64,000 nucleotides of DNA, from the NCBI RefSeq assembly GCF_022458985.1, contig NC_061790.1, positions 607,001 through 671,000 on the forward strand. The letters run 5' to 3'. Under the pieces are notes generated by a model, which saw only the letters and a program-made list of their open reading frames with translations, ran no database searches and was not told the DNA's origin. Source of the stretch: Mugil cephalus. Taxonomy: Eukaryota > Chordata > Actinopteri > Mugiliformes > Mugilidae. The position numbers were made by a program, and so were the translations under genes. Every line of letters starts with the position of its first letter. The stretch's first letter is position 1. Shown piece after piece: positions 47,268 to 60,388 of the stretch.

Positions 47268-47793
47268 TTTTAACATGACTCTTTATTGGACCAAATCCTC
47301 ATGAGAGTTTTTTTCCTAGTTAAAAACAACACGTTTGTGTGCGATTGTTGAGCAGTAACTAAATCCACCATGACTGAAATGATCCAGATTGACACTTAAT
47401 GTACGTTGAAGGTAGAATTTGTGGCATTTGAGTCTGATGTCCAGTAAAATGTATTTTAATGCCGATCGTAATCATACTGAGGTAAAATTTCAAAGCAGTT
47501 TGTTATTATTTGCACCGACTTGTTCCCGTTGCCCAGGGTCACATTAAATAATGTGTCACAGCATACGACCCTTAGGTCCTATGTGAGGACAGTGTCCTCC
47601 GCTAAACCCAGGACATTTTAACTCGTTTGTCTCCCTCTGCTGGAAACGTGGTGTCTGCTTCCAGTCTCCAGTCCTTCAGCCTTCCTCTTATTTCAGGAAT
47701 ATCCAACCTAATATCCCACCACTGAACTCTGAACCTTACTTCTCCTCCATGACTCTGTGAGACTCTAAACTAAAACTAACTCTAAACTCTGTT

Positions 47794-48191
<398 letters not shown>

Positions 48192-50103
48192 AAATCTTAA
48201 GATTAAACCAGAATAATGATGATAAATTCATCACTTCCTCCTGTGTGATAACCAGTGATAATAGAATCAACCATAAACGCTCTGACATCTTCTCTTTACT
48301 GCTTCTGCTTTTCAGAGTCTTCCTCCGTCTCTTCAGGCCACATTAATACGGGGCATGAAAATATAAAAGAAAAAATATTCAGAGACACATTGTGACTGAA
48401 GACTATTCGGCATGTTACCTCTTTGGCTTCGACGTATTATTGTGATGACGATCGTGATTATAAATTATCATTGTCATTATTCCTGTGAGTAAACAAGCCA
48501 AAGACGGGGAGACGTTGCTTCAGTTAAGGTGTTGGAGATATTTGTAGTTTTAATAGCAAGTCTTTTCTGTCCTGTGGTTATCTCGTGTTATTCCATTGTT
48601 TTAATGTGTTTTGACAAAAGGCTGAAACATTCATGGGAACACACCTGATGATGCATCGTGTTGGTGAGATATTAACGTAATATGCAGCAGGTTAATTCCT
48701 CCGTCCTCAGTGTTTCCATCAATGATGCATCTAGAATTAAAGTTCTGCAGAATTAAGGGTCGTTTTTTATGAACTTCATCCTTTTCTGCTTAAACTTTAT
48801 GTTATTGTTTTAACGTGTTCATATGAACAAAAAGAAAATGTGCAAAGAGCATCCTGAAAGCTAACAAATCCAAATCTGTTTAGATTATTATATTAATAGT
48901 GATAGAAGCAAGCCCCCCCCCCCCAGTGAAATGCCGCTGCAGCGCTGACGAAACGACTCTTTTCTCGTCTACATCAGTTTTTCCTGCAGGTTTGAAGCGT
49001 TTTTCAAGCAGCTGTGTGGGCGTTGCATTTGTTTACGGGGACGGGGGGGCAGGGGGGCAGAGGGGGGCGGAGTGGGGGGTGATTGACAGCTCACTTCTTT
49101 TTTTTTTTTTTAAAGGACACTTCTATCAAAGGCTCACTACCCTGTGGACTCCATCAGGCTTTGAGTTACATCCTGAACGTGCCTGCTTGGCTTTTTCATG
49201 AAGGGGGGGTGTGGGGGGGTGTTTGTGTGCATCCAACCGTGGTGAGAGGATAATGGGAAAGTAAAGAGCATCATTACCTCTCTCCATGCCGCGCTGCACC
49301 TCTTTCCTCCGCCCCAAAACACCAGGAAAAGACGGGCTGGATGTTGGCGTCTCGGTGCTTTGGATCTGGACCCGTGAAAAACATTAAACTGCACAGACTT
49401 TAAGAAGCTCAGCAGTTTGTTTTTATTGCTTCAGGCGCAGGTAACACAGGCTTTAAGCAGCTCTGACAACATGCACACACATACAAACCCCTGCTCAGGT
49501 CAGAGGAATGACAGCAAGATCAGACACGTACTTTAAGATCCACACGCTTTGTTCGCCCACCAGCACTCACAGCGGAAACTGGAAACAATTCCCATCATCT
49601 CCATCGTTTACACTTTTCTTTCAACACATTCATCAGTAAATTTCAGGATATTTCCAAGGAAATCTTGTATTTCCTGGTTGGTTGTTATGAAACTGTGAGG
49701 AAGGTTAAATAAATTATTGCTTCTGTTTTGTTTTCAGCAGAGTGGTTTGACATGTTGTGATGTGTGATAATCTGGGGTCCAGTCTTAGTCCTGGCCTTAA
49801 GTTTGATGGTTTTTATTTGATGAGAATCTTTGCGGTTTTGGAGCTGGCTGGTTGTTCAGATCTCAGCCGTAGAAAGCTGTCAGAGCACCACAGTCTCAGA
49901 AGGCAGAATGATGGCTTTTCAATTTATTATGTTTTCATTTTCTTGTCCCTTTGGTTTAGGAAAGCTGCCACAGTCTGCAGGCAGTTTCCTTTAAAGGATG
50001 TGGCTGTCATTTCCAACATTTAGTAATTATTCCCTCCCACAGCCCCCCCCTCCCGCCCCGTCCTACGAGCTCATAACTCCACATTTCACCTCCGCCACAA
50101 GGT
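48192..50103. other. Intergenic / cldn20 3' region
   Basis: No exon seen. Contains poly-C (48912-48923), a dense G-run block (49037-49079) and another (49203-49222). Several AATAAA words on the minus strand (for example tttatt at 49922) could end the cldn20 transcript. Confidence 0.45.
49037..49079 (+). other. G-quadruplex-prone G-run cluster
   Basis: Runs of 4, 7, 6, 6 and 6 G separated by 2-6 bases within 43 bp, satisfying the G3+N1-7 quadruplex rule on the plus strand. It lies in the presumptive 3' region of cldn20, on the non-transcribed strand. Confidence 0.7.
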
Positions 50104-50913
50104 TTAAACGTACTCCTGGAGGCTGTAGCTGTCCTTGATGTCCTTTTGAGGGAGTTTGGACGAGACGAGCCTCTGCTCCTGTTCCACTGGAGGTTTCTCC
50201 TGCTGAGCTTTCTCTGGATTCACCTCGTCCGTCTGCAGCTGGACGCTTTTGTTTTGCCTGGTGCGTTTTACCGAGTGCTCACACTTGCGCCTCTGCTGCT
50301 CATTGTGGTTCAGTCTGTCGGAGGAATCATACTCCGGTCGTCTTGTTCTTGTTCCGGGACATGACAAGCAGAAAATGACTCCTCCAGCCAGGAGGAAGCC
50401 AGCGGAGATAAACGTGACACAGAGGGCTCCGCCGGGCTGATACTTGCTGCTGTCCGGCAGGTCCGTGGTGAGGAAGGTGGTGATGACTTGGTTGGTGAAC
50501 CAGGACGCGGGGACCAGGCAGAGAAGGCTGGCCAAGATGAAGCAGCCCCCTGCTGCGATGGCCGTGTGTCCCTTCGCTCGGTGGCTGCCTCCCCAGCGGG
50601 TACATTTGAGCCCCAGGGAGGCGAGGCACAGTCCAAACAAGGCCACCATGCAGGACAGAACCATGGCGGCCCGCATGGTCTGCAGATACGCTGGCAGGGA
50701 CAGCATCGAGTTCTTCATGGTGCAGCTGAAGACGCCAGAGCTGTACCAGACGCAGTCCATCCATAGACCCTGCATCTGCGAGATAGGGGTCATGATGTTG
50801 GACCAGATGTTGATGCTCACCTTCCAGTTGGGCAGGACAGTGGCCACGGTGGCACCGAGGACGCCCAGGAGAGCCAGGGCAAACGCCAGGATCTGGACGG
50901 CAGCAGACAGCAT
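50104..50913 (-). CDS. cldn20: Claudin-20 (single coding exon)
   Basis: 269-residue four-helix tight-junction protein. TM1 about 8-26. The first extracellular loop carries the claudin signature W30...G49-L-W51...C54...C64 and R81 before TM2 (about 82-102). TM3 is about 117-137, the second loop follows, and TM4 is about 163-184. The C-terminal 'EYV' is a PDZ-binding motif for ZO-1-type scaffolds. Claudin-20 is indicated by 'LLGV.GA', 'LPNWKV', 'SNI...I.Q..GLWMDC.WYS.G.FSC', 'MVLSC' and 'KCTRWGG', and by its place between tiam2 and arid1b as in human. The tail (185-269) is about 50 residues longer than in human and rich in Gln, Lys and Glu. I chose ATG 50913 (gccATGc) over an in-frame ATG at 51069, because the extra 52 residues have no claudin counterpart. 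Confidence 0.93.
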   Translation of the reverse strand: MLSAAVQILAFALALLGVLGATVATVLPNWKVSINIWSNIMTPISQMQGLWMDCVWYSSGVFSCTMKNSMLSLPAYLQTMRAAMVLSCMVALFGLCLASLGLKCTRWGGSHRAKGHTAIAAGGCFILASLLCLVPASWFTNQVITTFLTTDLPDSSKYQPGGALCVTFISAGFLLAGGVIFCLSCPGTRTRRPEYDSSDRLNHNEQQRRKCEHSVKRTRQNKSVQLQTDEVNPEKAQQEKPPVEQEQRLVSSKLPQKDIKDSYSLQEYV

Positions 50914-51069
50914 GGCTGTCCCCCACCCGCTCAGCCCGGTCCAGCTCCGCTCCCGGTCGGCGTCCCGGGCAGGTCCTGACAGCAGATAATTCGTCAGCGC
51001 AGGCTCCAGCGAGCTGCAGCCAGCGGAGAAATGAGAAGTGAAGTGAGCGTGGGAGCGTGACGGACACAC

Positions 51070-54000
51070 AGCTGAGCCTGCTGATGGGAATCTGGTTCTC
51101 TCACAGATTCTGGATCTCCGTTATACGAGGGGGTGTAGGCGCGATGATTGCCTGCATTAGTTGCAGCTGATGTGGTGATCATTGGCACTCAATTATATCC
51201 TTTTAAAGCTGCAGTGTCCCTCAGCGTCCGTCCTTTCTTCCACTGCAAGAAACACAAAGAAAGCAGAAACTGAGAAGTGAAGTTGTTTGCTCCTGATCTA
51301 TTGATCCTGATCTCTGGATAGAGTTAAAAACCCAACAGCTGGTTTTCGTTTCTGAGTCGAGTTGTACGGAAAGTGGGCTCTTACCTGTGTTGTGTCTTTG
51401 GTGGCGTCTCCGTGAGTGACTCCTGAGGACGAAACCAGAAGCAGTGTGAATGAAACAGGATGTGTGGCTTAACAGACTCCAACTACTCCTCTGCCTCCTG
51501 TCTCCTTGGCAACTGTACATACAGTGTCATCCCATTGTGGATCCTGGAAAAGAAGCTCTAGGCTTCCTTTCTTTTTTCCTCTACAACCTGATTCTGAATA
51601 GCAGCGCTGGTTCAGTCATGGAACTGGTTTGTGTCTGTAACCTGAAGGTCGGTGCTGCTGGAGCAGCCGCAGAGCAGCGTTCTTATCTGATGAGTTGATG
51701 GCGGTGTACGTCAGACCTGCAACGCTGCTCAAATGTTGTCGCATCTGACCACGCGAAAGCCGCCTGTTACCTGGAAATGTTTGATTTGGCTGTTTTCAAG
51801 CTTTTCCGAGCAACAATCAGGCACAGAAAGAGTTTTACAAGCGTTTGGAAAATGTTGCGCTGCCTCTGGAAGGCGATGGCGGGCGTGAAGGTGAAAGCTC
51901 ATTACCAGTTATTGCTGATAATATCTGCTCCACGTCTGAAAACGGGCACAGTCCAGACGACCGACGGGATCATTCGTGCTTTTGAAACAATTACCACGCA
52001 TCAATCACTTCCACGTTTTTGCTCTTATTTGCTGATAAAGCCGCCGAGCTGCGAGCGTGAATCAAGGTGTCGCCCGTCATGTGACTCTGAAGAATCACCC
52101 ACTGCAACGCGCTGATAAGCGTCCGCAGACCGCCCACCCGTCCTGCAGCGCTGGGACCCGGCGTTCAGCCCGTTATTACCATAATCCTCCACAGTGGCTT
52201 TATCAGCATCGGACCTGCTGAGACACGAGCAGCTTCCACATAAACACACATTTACGTTTCACCGTCGCCTCCATGTGGGAAAACTCAACTCTGTGGACAC
52301 TGGTAATGATGTGTGTGTTACTGTGTTGGTACAACAAGTCAAAGAAAAACAGTCGCTTCTGGTTCCCACTGCAGAGCTGACGTCATCGTGAAACATGACG
52401 ACTGTGGCTTTAATATCGGCTGCACAACTGCTCCTTTAAAATGAGGAAATATCAGCGGAATCGTTTTCGCTCTGACTGTTTTCAGGCCTCAAACTACGGA
52501 ATATTCTCCCTGATTTTATTATTTTATTCCTGTGACTTTCCAGATTTGACTTTTGACCATAAAACAAAGTGATTGTTAGATGAATATTTTATTATAGAAG
52601 GTCATTGTTTCATTTTAATCAGCTGGTAAATTCAGTTTAATTTGCGTCTGAAAGACATTTTTTTCAGTTCATGCATCAGGAGCTCGACTGGGTCAGATTT
52701 TATTATAATTTATTTGAATCTATGATTTATTTTTATTAAACCATAAAAATAAATAATTCTAATCCTTCAACTACAATAAGACAAAGTAAACTGAAATAAA
52801 TATTAAAAGGGAATTAATGTAAAAAGACAGTTTTAGAAATATTTCTTTTTGTTACATATGATGTTGAATGAAGTTACTCAATATATTGAAGTAATGTTTA
52901 ATTCAGTTTGCAATAATAATTAGACTTGTCCTGTTTTTTTTGCCATTAAACACAAATTTTACACAAACACATATTTCTGTTCTATTATATATCAATCAAA
53001 TTACACATGTTCCTTTTTTTAAAATTTAAACTGAAATTAAATCAGGTTTAAAATTTTCTATTTTCTATTTGGAAAAATGACTTAAAATTCAAATCAGTTC
53101 TATAACGTCACTGAACGAGAAATGAATTTTAACACAATGAGTCGCTCTGATGGATTTTCTCTCTGCCTGATTTTTTATTGAGATGAACAGAAACAAACAG
53201 CTGGTGGAAGAAAAACCTGGAAAACCTGGATTCAGAAAACGATCAGTGAATGAACAGAAATAAGTGCTGGTTTAATTGTTGGGTGAATAAATGTAACTGC
53301 AGCCGAAGGCGACGTATTCAAATGTTTGGTTGAAAAGATACAAAGAGAAGAAAAAAGATGTGACATTTTAATCCCAGTCATTGAAGCAACATTCAGCTCG
53401 TTGCCGAGCAAATAGAAAAGTGTCCCTTTAAGTCCAGCAGCGTCCAGACGTCCTGTGTGAACATCCCACCGCTGATGTGGAACGCGGCGTCCGTCTAATA
53501 GCAGCAGATCTCTGGAGGTTTGAGTCGACGCCGCAGGCCTCGAGTCTGAACGCTGCAGAGGACGGAGACAGAAACACTCTGCTGCTCCTGCACCTTGATT
53601 TATTTCAGCGCCATTTGGCCTCGTGAGCATTTTATTTTTAAGATCACCTCATTTCTGCTTTTTACTCAGATGGTGCAGGTATTTGGTGCAGGCACTAGAT
53701 TTCATTTGAATCATTTGTTGTTGTTCAATTTCTAAATAAAAATGTTTTCTTAAAAAAAAAAAAAAATGTTCTTAATTTCATTTAACATTTTTAAAATTTT
53801 ATTTTACGTTTTTTTTCCACTGACTTTTCCTCGTTCTTCACTCGACAGTTTGATATTTATTAATTCATTGAGGTGAATGAAGTGAAATTAGCTTTAACAT
53901 AAAACAGTTCATTGTGAGGTCGGTTTGGCTTCAGTCTGTGGGTGGACATATTTTCCTCCTACTCGTTTTGAAATGAAGGCGATGACACTGAGGCGGAGGA

Positions 54001-57000
54001 AGAGGAGTTGGGTTTAATCTGAAGGGACGTCCAGTCGTCCTGGATTAGACGCGTTTAAAGGAGGAACTTCCTCCTCCGTCCTGTTCTTCTTTAAATCGAG
54101 TGCGGCTGAAATTAGCTTCACATGAAAGCAGACGGTTTGACCTCCGACCCCTCAGTCACGGTGATAATAGTCTAAATCAAACCATCTGCCCCAAACAAAC
54201 CCCCCCGAGGCTCCATCCCGCCATCAATCACAGCCAGACGGGAATTTAAATGAAGTGCTTTATCTGGGCTGAACACAGGCGCCGTGAATGAATGAATTAC
54301 ACAGACCTGCAGAGACTCCGCATGAAACAAGACTTTACACTAAAACATGAGCTTCTACCTGATGAGACGTTTCTCTTTGTCCCCAAAACAAAGACAATTC
54401 ATGGTTTATGTCCCAACAACACGAGTAAAGCGCTGGAAATAATCGTCTCTCTGATCCTTTTCATGCAGCTTAACTGCATCAGCACGTTTTCAATCATAAT
54501 TACAACTTTTACCGTAATGAGATTAAATGTGTTGATGCTGTAAAAGTCTGAGCTCAGCAGATGCTAATGGTTAGCATAGCAGCTCTGCTCTATTTACACA
54601 CCTGCAAAACGAAATAAATAAAAAACAATATCAATAAATAAATCATTAACTAAATAACGTGGAGAAACTGGACATAAGGCAGGACCAGAGAGTTCCTTTA
54701 CTTCTTTAGCCGATCTTAATTACCACCGTTTATGCTAATGAGCTAATGAACAATGGACAGAGGAGGGTCAACCAGGCCCCAGATAATAAAGTTTCCTCTT
54801 GACTCGAATAAAACGTCACTTTAAATAATATTGGCAGAGAAGCACGTTCAGTAACTTCAGATTGTTTAAGTTTTGATGGTTTCTTTGTTAAAAATAAGCT
54901 GCACTTATTGTTTAACCAAAGGATTAATCAGCAGATTAGAATATAATTAATAGATCATTTCATTTAATAAAAAAATAAAAAATAAAAGCTGTTCATAAGG
55001 AAAGATGAGAAGAAGCTCATCTGAGCCTAAATGTCCTCCAGCCACTCGGCTCTGGCCCGTTTTCAGATCCATTATTCGAGAGGGGAATAACAGTGGATTC
55101 TCACCCGAGTCCAACAACCAGACAAGATTAACACGTCCACTGTTTAAAGTCTGGTTGAAGGACCTGACGCTGACCTGCAGTCAGACGCTGCTCGTCGTCC
55201 TACAGTCGCTTCAGGTACGTGTGCGTTTAAACAACGTCCACTTCAGCACATTCCTGATGTTCACACCGACTGAACAGAAGCCGAGGAAACAGGTTCCTCT
55301 TTAAAACACTCATCAGTGAGTCCAGAGAACAACATATCAGCACAGAGAGACCTTTAAACTATCCATCTATTTCTGACCCTTTTCCTGCTCAGTGGAATCA
55401 GCTGATTTATTTTCAGATAGAAATATCAATTCTTCCTTCAGACGTGTGATGGACACACGTGCTTTAAAATATAAATGATATAATAATGTAGAATGTAATT
55501 ATCATCCTGTGTCTTTGTCCTGAACTGGACGTTTGTAGCTGCACATGATCACAGAGAGAAATGAAAATATAGAAATGCTTCTTTGTTTCAGAGGGAAGAG
55601 CAAAGAAAAGGATGAAGCTGAGATCAGAAACTTCAACTACACCAACAACCGTGTTTCCATCTGTCCAGAAACAGTTTGTATCTTAAAATATTTCCTGGAG
55701 ACTTGTCTCGATCCAAGCATCACCGTTATCTTCACTAAAATGAATCCAGCTTAGCTCATACTGATCCCAGATGAAACCCAGCCGAGCCTCATCTGAGCCA
55801 TGAAAACCACGGGACCTGAGACAACCTGAACCTGACCTTCTTCCATCTTATATCTAATACAAAACCCATCTTTACCCAAATACCACAGATTTAGCCTAAA
55901 GCTAACTCTAACAAACCTACATCTGAACCAAACCATATTCACACAACGTGAAGCTAATCTGACTGAACGCTCAAGTAAACCCAACCTATCAGCTCCTTAA
56001 ACCAGAGAAACTGATCTCACCTCATCCAGCTTTAAATCAGAAACGTTACCGTGTCCCGGCGTTTCTCGGTCTGGTCCTGGGGCCACTGCCCTGCACGTTT
56101 TCAGTGTTTCCTGCTCCAACACCTGGTTCAAACACATGGCTCCTCATCAGGCCACTGCAGAAACATCCACAACACACGTCTTATCCCAACAAATCTAAAC
56201 CTTCAGCCAAAAACCAACCGTACATAATTCAGACCTTCAGGCCTAAACATTAATAAACTGAATCACTGATTATTCTCTGACTAGCTCAAATCTGTAGTGA
56301 CTCTTTTAACAGTGTGTTTTCACTGTGCTAACTCTAGATCAGCTCTGGTCTGTGTGAAAAGCACCAGGCTGGTTCATGCTAAATGAACCAAAGCCTGACA
56401 GCTGCTCCAAACACGTCACTCACTGAAACACAACAAGAACATTTCATTTGGAGACAAAAAAGCTTCAGGAGGAAACGTTAAGATCAAAAATCCTTTAATT
56501 AAATACTTTGCAATTCACTGGTCATAAAAACCATCTACACACGTCTTAAGAAAATAAATTACCAAATACTTTAACAGTTAATAAAAAATAACCTGCAAAG
56601 TTCCATTGAAGTGAAACACTGTCGTCCTTCTAGGGCTTCGGTCACAAAACTGAAATATAAATATGAACATAAGCATCCAGCAGCTCCAGGGTTTCACCTG
56701 GAACCACCTTTGTCAAGAACAATAATCTGCTGCACAGAGAAAACGACTGTACATAGAAGAATATTTACAACTGCAGAGTTTAAAAAATATCCACAAGTTC
56801 AGGCAGCGAACAAACACCCACAACACGAGTTCTGTTCAGTTAATCTGCTACATAAAAAGACGACATGTTAGATCATTTCCACCAAAGAGTCTAATCGTTC
56901 AGCTTCGTTTGATCCGATAGGAAAACTCTAGGAAACTTTCCACGGTTCCTGGAAAAGTTTCCGAGGTTTGTCTGAGAGAAAACGATTCTCTCTCTTTGTT

Positions 57001-57422
57001 TATGACTTTGCTCTTTTGTCGTAGTGTTTCTCTGACATGTTTCATCCGTTTTATTTGGGCGACTGAAGGAAACATAAAGACACATTGAGTTAAACTGTCA
57101 TTGCTCTTTTGGAAGTCAAACATGTAAACTGCATTTATTTACTTAAAAATGCTGAGAATTGTTTCATGGGTGTCGATATTTCACAATACTTCAGAATGAG
57201 TTTAACGGACAAACATCAGATTGATGCAACTTTAACGTTTCAAGACTAAAGCAGTAATTTTAAAGACAGTTGTGATTTGAGGAACATGAGTGACTAAAGG
57301 CAGAAGGACAGAAGGCCACTGGTGCAGATGAGAAAAACTTCTTTTATCTTCGTCTTATGTCTTTTGTTCGTTTGACTTGGAGGAGTTGTTATGTTATTTA
57401 ATGAGATGTTAGCTCGTTAGCT
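51070..57422. other. Intergenic, cldn20 to tiam2, no gene seen
   Basis: Over 6 kb with no exon I can support on either strand. As I recall, human has TFB1M around CLDN20 in this interval. I see no rRNA-adenine-dimethylase motifs here. 51200-52400 is GC-richer, and 52450-53150 is very A/T-rich. AATAAA words on minus near 57051 and 57133 could serve the tiam2 3' end. Confidence 0.5.
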
Positions 57423-60347
57423 TTAGCCCTGTAGCGTGGGCACGGTGGCCTTCTGCATCCCCAGCACGGCGTCGTAGAAACAGTCCTCGTTGACCATGGA
57501 GGTCATGCTCTGAACGCTGAAGTCTCTCTCCAGCAGGCTGCCCAGCTCCAGCACATCTCCTGCAGAGCTCCATCTGCTCTCCTCTCCTCGCTCGGCCTCC
57601 TCCTCGGCGAAGTTCAGCCTCTGTAGCTGGGCCTCCAGCTCGCCGGTCAGCGAGCAGAGTCTGGTCCTCTTCCCCGCGGAGGCGGTGGCGGCGCTGTGCC
57701 GGTGGCTGGGCAGCAGGGGCTCGGAGCAGGTATCCCCCAGGAGGCTGTCAGGTCTCTGGGCCTCCTCAGGCCAACGAGGAGGCGTCCTCTGGGCGTCAGG
57801 GCCACAGCGCTGCTGCCTCCTCCTCCAGGAGCTGCTCCGCTCGGCTGTGGACGGCCTGGTCCTCCTCAGGGAGCCGGCGGGGGCCCGGTCTCTGATGAGG
57901 GACCGTAGAGCTCGCAGAACGCTGGCCTTCGTCTCCAGGCCACTGAAACAGAAACACCACGAAGCTTCAGCTTCATCGACTGATAACAGGGAGACAGTCT
58001 GCACATGTTGCTCCAAACGCAGCGTGACCACGTTAGTCCTGTCCCTGCTGCTTTCCACTCGCCGCCTGCTCGTTTTAGAATAACACTGACATTTTACCGA
58101 GCCCCTGAACACACCGCTACACAGAAATCCTGTTTCTTTGTGTCACCTTGGCTTTTTATCCTTCATCTTTGATTGATTTTAGTTTTAGTTTCATTCTATT
58201 GCTGTTTCAGCATCAGTGCAATGATCACTTTGTATCTGAACCACACTTTAGTTCAGTGCGTCAGAAATAAACTTTGACTTGTGTTATGTTGTTGATACGA
58301 TGACCGACAGATTTAGAAGAAGTTTTGGTACGAACAGAAGATGAGGTTGTTTTATCATCGACAAAAATGTCCATCACCTTCTCCAGACGTGGATTTTCTA
58401 TTTTTCAGTAAACTAACATCTGGAGGTAACTGGTCTCTATTAACTGGTGACGTGTCTCAGTCCTGGTGTGAATCTGGACCGAGACGATGTTTGTACCTGC
58501 TGCACAGCTGGAACACCGTCTCCGGTCGACCCTCCACCTCCGAGCGGCTGTGAACCAGCTCCCAGACACACGGGTCCTCGGAGCCTGGAAACAAACCACA
58601 GAGTCGGCTCAGACCGGCAGAGCGCCCCCTGGTGGAGGAGCTGCTGTAACTACACATACGCAGATCTCCACCGCCCTCTGATTGGCCACTGACCTGTGAC
58701 GTTGGCCGGTCTGACCTGGACGGCTGAAACTGGGATTAACCAGCGGAACCTGAAGGGGTCCAGATCAGCTGAGCGGGAGCCGGTCTGTCCAGCACCACAT
58801 AAACACACACACACACTGATTGGTTATTAACTCATTAACTTAATTTTGCTTTTCTACCCAAAGAGGCTTTAAATAGTTATAGATATGGAGGAACAGAACA
58901 TGCATGAGTTGGTGAGCAGGGAAAAAGAGACATTTCTGTGTCTGTGTTTAGGCAGGAACAGGCTTCCACAGAGATGTGAGTAAAACTAAATGCAATCAAA
59001 CCAAGTCTGGTCTGAAACGTTTTAAAAACGTTACGGACCATGTTCAGGTGTGAGGTAAAGAGCAGGACTGGACTCACCGTCCTCTTCTTCAGCTTGCAGC
59101 TCTCCCTGTAAACCAGGATGACGGCCTGTTTGAAGACTGACAGGAGCAACAGAAGCTACGTTATGAACGTTCTGGTCTTCGTGGCAGAGAAAACCAAAGA
59201 GAGCGCGCTCTTACCGAACAGCGTGAGCTCCGGGTCCTTCCTCAGACGACCCAGACAGGGCAGAGGGTTCAGCCACACCACCGCCGAGTGCACCAGGAAC
59301 TCCCCCATCGAGATCTCCCTCACCTGGGAGCAGGAGTAGGGACACTTTTTGATTCAGTCCATCTTCAGATGAAAAGCTTTATTAGTCTTTTTTATCCGTC
59401 ATAGGTTCAGCCGGCAGAGTTTTTAATTATTACATTTAGTCATAACAACATTTCACATGTCACCAGATACTTTCTCTATGAAATATGATGAAGTTTATAT
59501 GTGTAAATATCAGATATGAGCTGTCATTGATCATTTATAAGGTTTGATCAGCGTTTACAGCAGAGCAGCGACTTTAATGGACGTTTTAAGCTAAATGCTA
59601 ATGCTAATCCATTAGCCGCTCTTCTGTCCACTGTTCACATGTGTCAGTAAAAGGTCAGGTAGCAGGTAACGGCCTCAGCTCAGATCTACGTCAGACGCTG
59701 GTTTCTGCGTTAACACTGACGTAAGAACTGAGGGCGACGCCCCTTCTCCAGTCACATGACTGGGTCGCACAGATTTAATCCACGTGCTCTACCTGCCGCC
59801 TGTCAGCGCTCTGCTCTGCAGTCAGCTGATCGAACACGCAGCCGTAGTCCTCGTAGATCTTCTGCATCTCGTTGATGTGACTCGCCACCTTCTCCATAGC
59901 TCGCAGCGCCTCTGAGTGGACACGAGAGGAACAACAGCTGATTAGCATGTCCACAGCTAAAGGTGCTAAAGGTGCTAGAGGTGCCCCCTACAGGCTGGAG
60001 TCCTCACTGCACCCTCCGCCATACAGGTGTCAGAGGTGTGTGTGTTACCTTCCAGGTGTGTGTGTGTGTGTGTGTGTGTGTGACCTGTCAGGTCTGTGTA
60101 TGTGTGTGTTACCTGTCAGGTGTGTGAGTGTGTGTGTGTGTGTGTTACCTGTCCGGTGTGTGTGTGTGTATGTTACCTGCCAGGTGTGTGTGTGTGTTAC
60201 CTGTCAGGTGTGTGTATGTGTGTGTGTGTTACCTGTCAGGTGTGTGTATGTGTGTGTGCGTGTTACCTGTCTGGTGTGTGTGTGTGTGTTACCTGTCCGG
60301 TGTGTGTGTGTGTGTGTTACCTGTCCGGTGTGTGCGTGTTACCTGTC

Positions 60348-60388
<41 letters not shown>

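Larger units (their letters stand above)
46457..47790. other. Upstream region of the IFI44-like gene
   Basis: Noncoding. Apart from the two ISRE-like sites, the phrase 'acagaatcaagct' occurs at about 46655 and 47127, hinting at a local duplication of the promoter block. Confidence 0.5.

Noticed and set aside
50914-51069. Upstream in-frame ATG that would add 52 residues to claudin-20
   Set aside because: The extension is not hydrophobic or signal-like and has no claudin counterpart. ATG 50913 has good context and aligns with the family start.
57685-58083. 132-codon plus-strand frame
   Set aside because: Antisense shadow of the GC-rich final tiam2 exon.
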